Shown here: one piece after another, positions 6,050 to 10,051 of the stretch
How positions within the stretch are numbered: the first letter of the stretch is position 1
How the letters are laid out: the number at the start of each line of letters is the position of its first letter
Translations under genes and position numbers: made by a program
From: an uncultured Verrucomicrobiota bacterium
Lineage (GTDB): Bacteria; Verrucomicrobiota; Kiritimatiellia; RFP12; UBA1067
Assembly (NCBI GenBank): GCA_945613785.1
Contig: CALZAJ010000045.1
Span: forward strand, 1-10,051
Direction of reading: 5' to 3'
Length of the DNA stretch: 10,051 bases
The notes under the pieces: model-generated
Seen by the model: the letters and a program-made list of their open reading frames with translations, nothing else
What the model was told of the DNA's origin: nothing
The model's database searches: none

Positions 6050-6754
6050 TTCGTGGCATGAGAGCGTCAGCCCTCTTTTCACCGTCCTCGAGTATCTGGG
6101 AACCTTCGCCGGCGCAATCTCAGGCGTCCGTCTGGCCTGTCAGAAGCGTTTCGACTGGTTCGGCGCCTATGTGATCGGTTTTGTGACGGCTCTCGGCGGC
6201 GGCACGCTTCGCGACGTGATGCTTCGAGTGCATCCGTTCTGGATGGAAGAGGGCAGTTACGTGTTGACGACGTTCCTGGCCGTGGTGGCGGTCTGGCTGT
6301 TCGGTCGGAAGTTCATCAGCGGGCAGATCACGTGGTTCGTGTTCGACACGATCGCCATTTCCGTGTTCATGATCATCGGGCTTGAGAAGACGATCGTCGT
6401 CCTTGAATCCCAGGCGCGTGCCGCGGGGCTGGTACAGACGAACTGCGCCTGGTGGGTCGCGGTCACCATGGGCGTCATTACGGCCGTCTTTGGCGGCGTT
6501 TTGCGCGACATCTGCATCAACGAGATCCCGCTGATCTTCCGCAAGGAACTCTATGCGATGGCCTGTGCCGCGGGCGGACTGCTCTGGTATGCTCTTTATT
6601 GGTGCGGCGTCGAGGACGCCTATGTCCGCTACATCGCGAGCGTTCTCTTCATCTTCGCGATCCGTGCGTTGGCGATCAAGTACCATCTGGGCGTTCCCGT
6701 CCTGTCCGGGCGAGGACAGCATATTCACATGCACAAGAAACAGAGGAAGGGAAC

Positions 6755-6758
<4 letters not shown>
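6042..6758 (+). CDS. TRIC/UPF0126-family membrane channel protein
   Basis: This 238-aa polytopic inner-membrane protein is built from two homologous three-helix repeats, as in bacterial TRIC (trimeric intracellular cation channel) homologues, formerly UPF0126/YicG. Repeat 1 carries ALGGGTLRDVML (50-61); repeat 2 carries AVFGGVLRDICINEIPLIF (148-166) followed by KELYAMACAAGG. Hydrophobic segments lie near 11-30, 41-52, 73-88, 98-122, 137-152, 170-187 and 194-213, consistent with seven helices. Prokaryotic TRIC proteins form trimeric K+-permeable channels; the physiological role in bacteria is poorly known. The tail is short and basic (HMHKKQRKGT). It overlaps the acyltransferase gene by 8 bp and the synthetase gene by 4 bp (ATGA), so it is firmly in the operon. 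The coupling hints at a role in charge or ion balance linked to envelope lipid work, but that is inference. Confidence 0.9.
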
Positions 6759-8490
<1,732 letters not shown>

Positions 8491-8491
<1 letters not shown>

Positions 8492-8766
8492 TGGTGACGG
8501 CGCAAGAGCTGTGCGACCAGTTTGCCGCGGTCCTGGTCGATCTCGATGCGAATCCGCGCGAGGTTTCCTTCGAGGTCCGGGCGCCGGGTGCCGTGCTGGG
8601 ATACGATCGGGGGGAGCCGGTCTTTGAGGCGGACGGCGTGTCCGTGCGGGCCAGCTTCCGAGGGCGGTGGCTGGCGGAACACGACGTGCCGTTGACTTTC
8701 GGAACGAAGAACGTCTTCAAGCTGTCTCCGACCTCGGGGAACCGAGTGAAAGTGAGGGTGAAATGA
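8491..8766 (+). CDS. Uncharacterised 91-aa protein between synthetase and PP-loop genes
   Basis: I do not recognise this protein. The ATG shares one base with the preceding stop (TGATG) and its own TGA overlaps the next ATG (ATGA), so it is coupled on both sides and very likely real. It has a likely N-terminal helix (residues 3-18), then alternating segments suggesting beta strands: EVSFEVR (24-30), GVSVRASFRGRWL (49-61), VPLTF (66-70) and a basic end, NRVKVRVK (84-91). There is no signal peptide or membrane segment, and only one cysteine (C8), so a metal-binding or sulfur-relay role is not obvious. The compact beta-rich basic C-terminus could suit RNA or protein binding, possibly as partner of the PP-loop enzyme, but that is speculation. 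No SD stands out, so translation probably depends on termination-reinitiation from the synthetase gene. Confidence 0.75.
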
Positions 8767-9686
8767 GCAAGTGCAAAGGTTTGAGTTTGATGAGCGGCGG
8801 TCTCGACAGCCAGTTGGCGGTCCGAGTCCTCGAACGCGCCGGCGCGTATATGGAGGCGGTCTGCTTCTCAACCCCGTTCTTCTCCCCCGCGACGGCCCGG
8901 AAGGCCGCCGAGGCCCTGGGCGTGAAGCTCCATGTCATCGACTTCACCGACATCGAGGTCCGCCTCATCGAGAATCCGCCGCATGGTTTCGGCGGGGCGA
9001 TGAATCCCTGCATCGACTGCCACGCCAACATGATCCGTACGGCGGGCGAGATGATTCGCGAGATGGGCTTCGACTTCGTTTCGACGGGCGAAGTGCTCGG
9101 TCAGCGTCCGATGTCCCAGAACCGTCAGGCGCTCGGCATCGTCGCCCGTGAGTCGGGTCTGGAAGGACGCTTGGTGCGTCCGCTCTCCGCCCAGCTGCTC
9201 GAGCCGACGATTCCCGAGACCGAGGGACTCCTCGACCGTTCGAAGCTCCTGTCCATCCAGGGACGTTGCCGTGAACCTCAGATCGCCCTGGCCGCGGAAT
9301 TCGGAATCGTCGACTATCCGTCTCCCGCCGGCGGTTGCAAGCTGACCGAGGAGGGGTACGGCCGCAAGCTTAAGGATCTCAAGGACCATGAGGGACTCGG
9401 CACGCGCCGCCTCATCGAGCTCCTGGCGGTCGGACGTCATTTCCGACTGCCCGACGGGACCGGTCTCATCGTCGGCCGCGACCGCATCGAGAACCAGACG
9501 CTCTACGCCGACAAGGCCCTGGGCGAATTCTTCGATTCAGGCAAGCTGCCGGGTCCCGGCGCCCTGTTGATCGGTGGCGCCAAATCGGACTCCGACCGCG
9601 CGCTGGCCAAGAAGATCGTCGCGGCCTACACGAAGGGCAGTGGCGTTACGGACCGTGAATTCTTCAAACCCTATCATCTCTGCTGA
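8763..9686 (+). CDS. PP-loop ATPase, ThiI/MnmA-like (probable tRNA/RNA thiolation)
   Basis: This 307-aa protein starts with an ATP-pyrophosphatase PP-loop, SGGLDS (residues 11-16), on a first strand GLSLM. The loop is shared by ThiI, MnmA and related enzymes that adenylate a tRNA uridine before sulfur insertion. MNPCIDCH (80-87) recalls the NPC-x2-C region of MnmA-like proteins; C169 (QGRCREP) and C192 (PAGGCKLTEEGYGRKL) add two more well-placed cysteines that could carry persulfide or bind an Fe-S cluster. The C-terminal ~90 residues (RHFRLPDGTGLIVGRD, then PGPGALLIGGA) look like the NFACT-R-type RNA-binding domain known to be fused to ThiI-like PP-loops; this is from memory of the family and unconfirmed. 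There is no THUMP or rhodanese domain. ATG 8763 follows GAGGG (8754-8758) and overlaps the upstream stop; the usable frame begins there, not at earlier in-frame starts inside the 91-aa gene. Exact RNA target unknown. Confidence 0.82.
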   Translation: MSKCKGLSLMSGGLDSQLAVRVLERAGAYMEAVCFSTPFFSPATARKAAEALGVKLHVIDFTDIEVRLIENPPHGFGGAMNPCIDCHANMIRTAGEMIREMGFDFVSTGEVLGQRPMSQNRQALGIVARESGLEGRLVRPLSAQLLEPTIPETEGLLDRSKLLSIQGRCREPQIALAAEFGIVDYPSPAGGCKLTEEGYGRKLKDLKDHEGLGTRRLIELLAVGRHFRLPDGTGLIVGRDRIENQTLYADKALGEFFDSGKLPGPGALLIGGAKSDSDRALAKKIVAAYTKGSGVTDREFFKPYHLC

Positions 9687-9688
9687 CC

Positions 9689-10051
9689 ATGCTCGAGTCC
9701 CTTGCCAACCACCTCGATTCAATCGCCGCGCTGGCGCCGGCCCTGAAGCTCACGCTGATCTTCGTTTTCATGGCGGTGGAGTCAAGCTTCATCCCGTTTC
9801 CGAGCGAGATCGTGATGATCCCTGCGGGCTTCATGGCCGGACGCGTCCTGGCCAGCGGTGCAACGGAGCTCGGTGGATCCTCTCCGGCAATGGCCCTCGT
9901 TCTCGCCATCATCTTCGGCATCGCGGGATCATTGGCGGGCGCCTACGTGAACTATTTCCTCAGCGCCTGGCTCGGCAAACCGTTCCTGGACCGTTACGGC
10001 AGGTACTTCTTCGTCAAGCCGGAACCCCTGGCGAGGGCCTGCGAGGTCTTC
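9689..10051 (+). CDS. DedA-family membrane protein, 5' part
   Basis: The first 121 codons run off the right edge without a stop. After a short N-terminus comes a hydrophobic segment (LKLTLIFVFMAVESSFIPF, residues 19-37) ending in the DedA signature E-S-S-F-I-P-F-P-S-E, then MIPAGFMAG. A second hydrophobic stretch (69-85) carries GIAGSLAGAYVNYFL, followed by WLGKPFLDRYGRYFFVKPEPL; the G-x3-G-A-x2-NY and RYGRYF pattern is typical. DedA (VTT/SNARE-associated) proteins are inner-membrane lipid transporters or scramblases; some recycle undecaprenyl phosphate and others move phosphatidylethanolamine. The conserved distal part (a G-R-x3-P-x-R-type motif) is outside the window. The start lies 2 bases after the PP-loop stop, so it continues the operon. 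Substrate cannot be assigned. Confidence 0.87.
   Translation, partial: MLESLANHLDSIAALAPALKLTLIFVFMAVESSFIPFPSEIVMIPAGFMAGRVLASGATELGGSSPAMALVLAIIFGIAGSLAGAYVNYFLSAWLGKPFLDRYGRYFFVKPEPLARACEVF

Overview
The window is a gene-dense, GC-rich bacterial segment with every recognisable gene on the + strand. It holds eleven or twelve tightly packed genes, and no gap exceeds about 75 bases. There are no tRNA, rRNA, CRISPR or insertion-sequence signals. The gene content points to a Gram-negative (diderm) bacterium: a lipid A-type (LpxL/HtrB) acyltransferase, FabH/FabF/FabZ and a DedA protein. Well-formed Shine-Dalgarno (SD) sequences and sigma70-like -10 boxes (TATACT, TATAAT) argue against a Bacteroidetes-type promoter. 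A short heptanucleotide repeat in miaB and the general flavour of the proteins would suit the PVC group (for example Kiritimatiellota/Verrucomicrobiota), but that placement is a low-confidence inference.

Layout: (1) 1-1013 holds the 3' end of miaB (tRNA methylthiolation, TRAM domain) and then dapB (lysine/diaminopimelate pathway). (2) 1014-1087 is an AT-rich gap with an extended -10 promoter. (3) 1088-3898 holds fabH, fabF and fabZ, a partial type II fatty-acid synthase set (initiation, elongation, dehydration). A consensus TATAAT lies in the fabH-fabF gap. (4) 3920-5197 encodes a HisD-family dehydrogenase with all zinc and catalytic residues, but no other his gene is nearby. (5) 5225-8491 holds an LpxL-like acyltransferase, a TRIC/UPF0126 membrane channel and an ACSF2/FadD-like acyl-CoA (or acyl-ACP) synthetase. 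(6) 8491-9686 holds a 91-residue protein I cannot identify and a ThiI/MnmA-like PP-loop ATPase with four notable cysteines. (7) 9689 to the end is the start of a DedA-family membrane protein.

From the acyltransferase onward each gene overlaps or nearly touches the next (8-bp overlap, ATGA, TGATG, ATGA, then a 2-bp gap), which indicates one translationally coupled operon. With fabH-fabF-fabZ upstream, the theme is making, activating and transferring fatty-acyl chains into the envelope. HisD, the TRIC channel, the PP-loop protein and the 91-aa protein are the members whose presence is not explained by that theme. I see no clear evidence for a wholly new system. The best leads are the coupled 91-aa protein/PP-loop pair, the mixed acyl-lipid operon containing HisD, and the heptamer repeat inside miaB.
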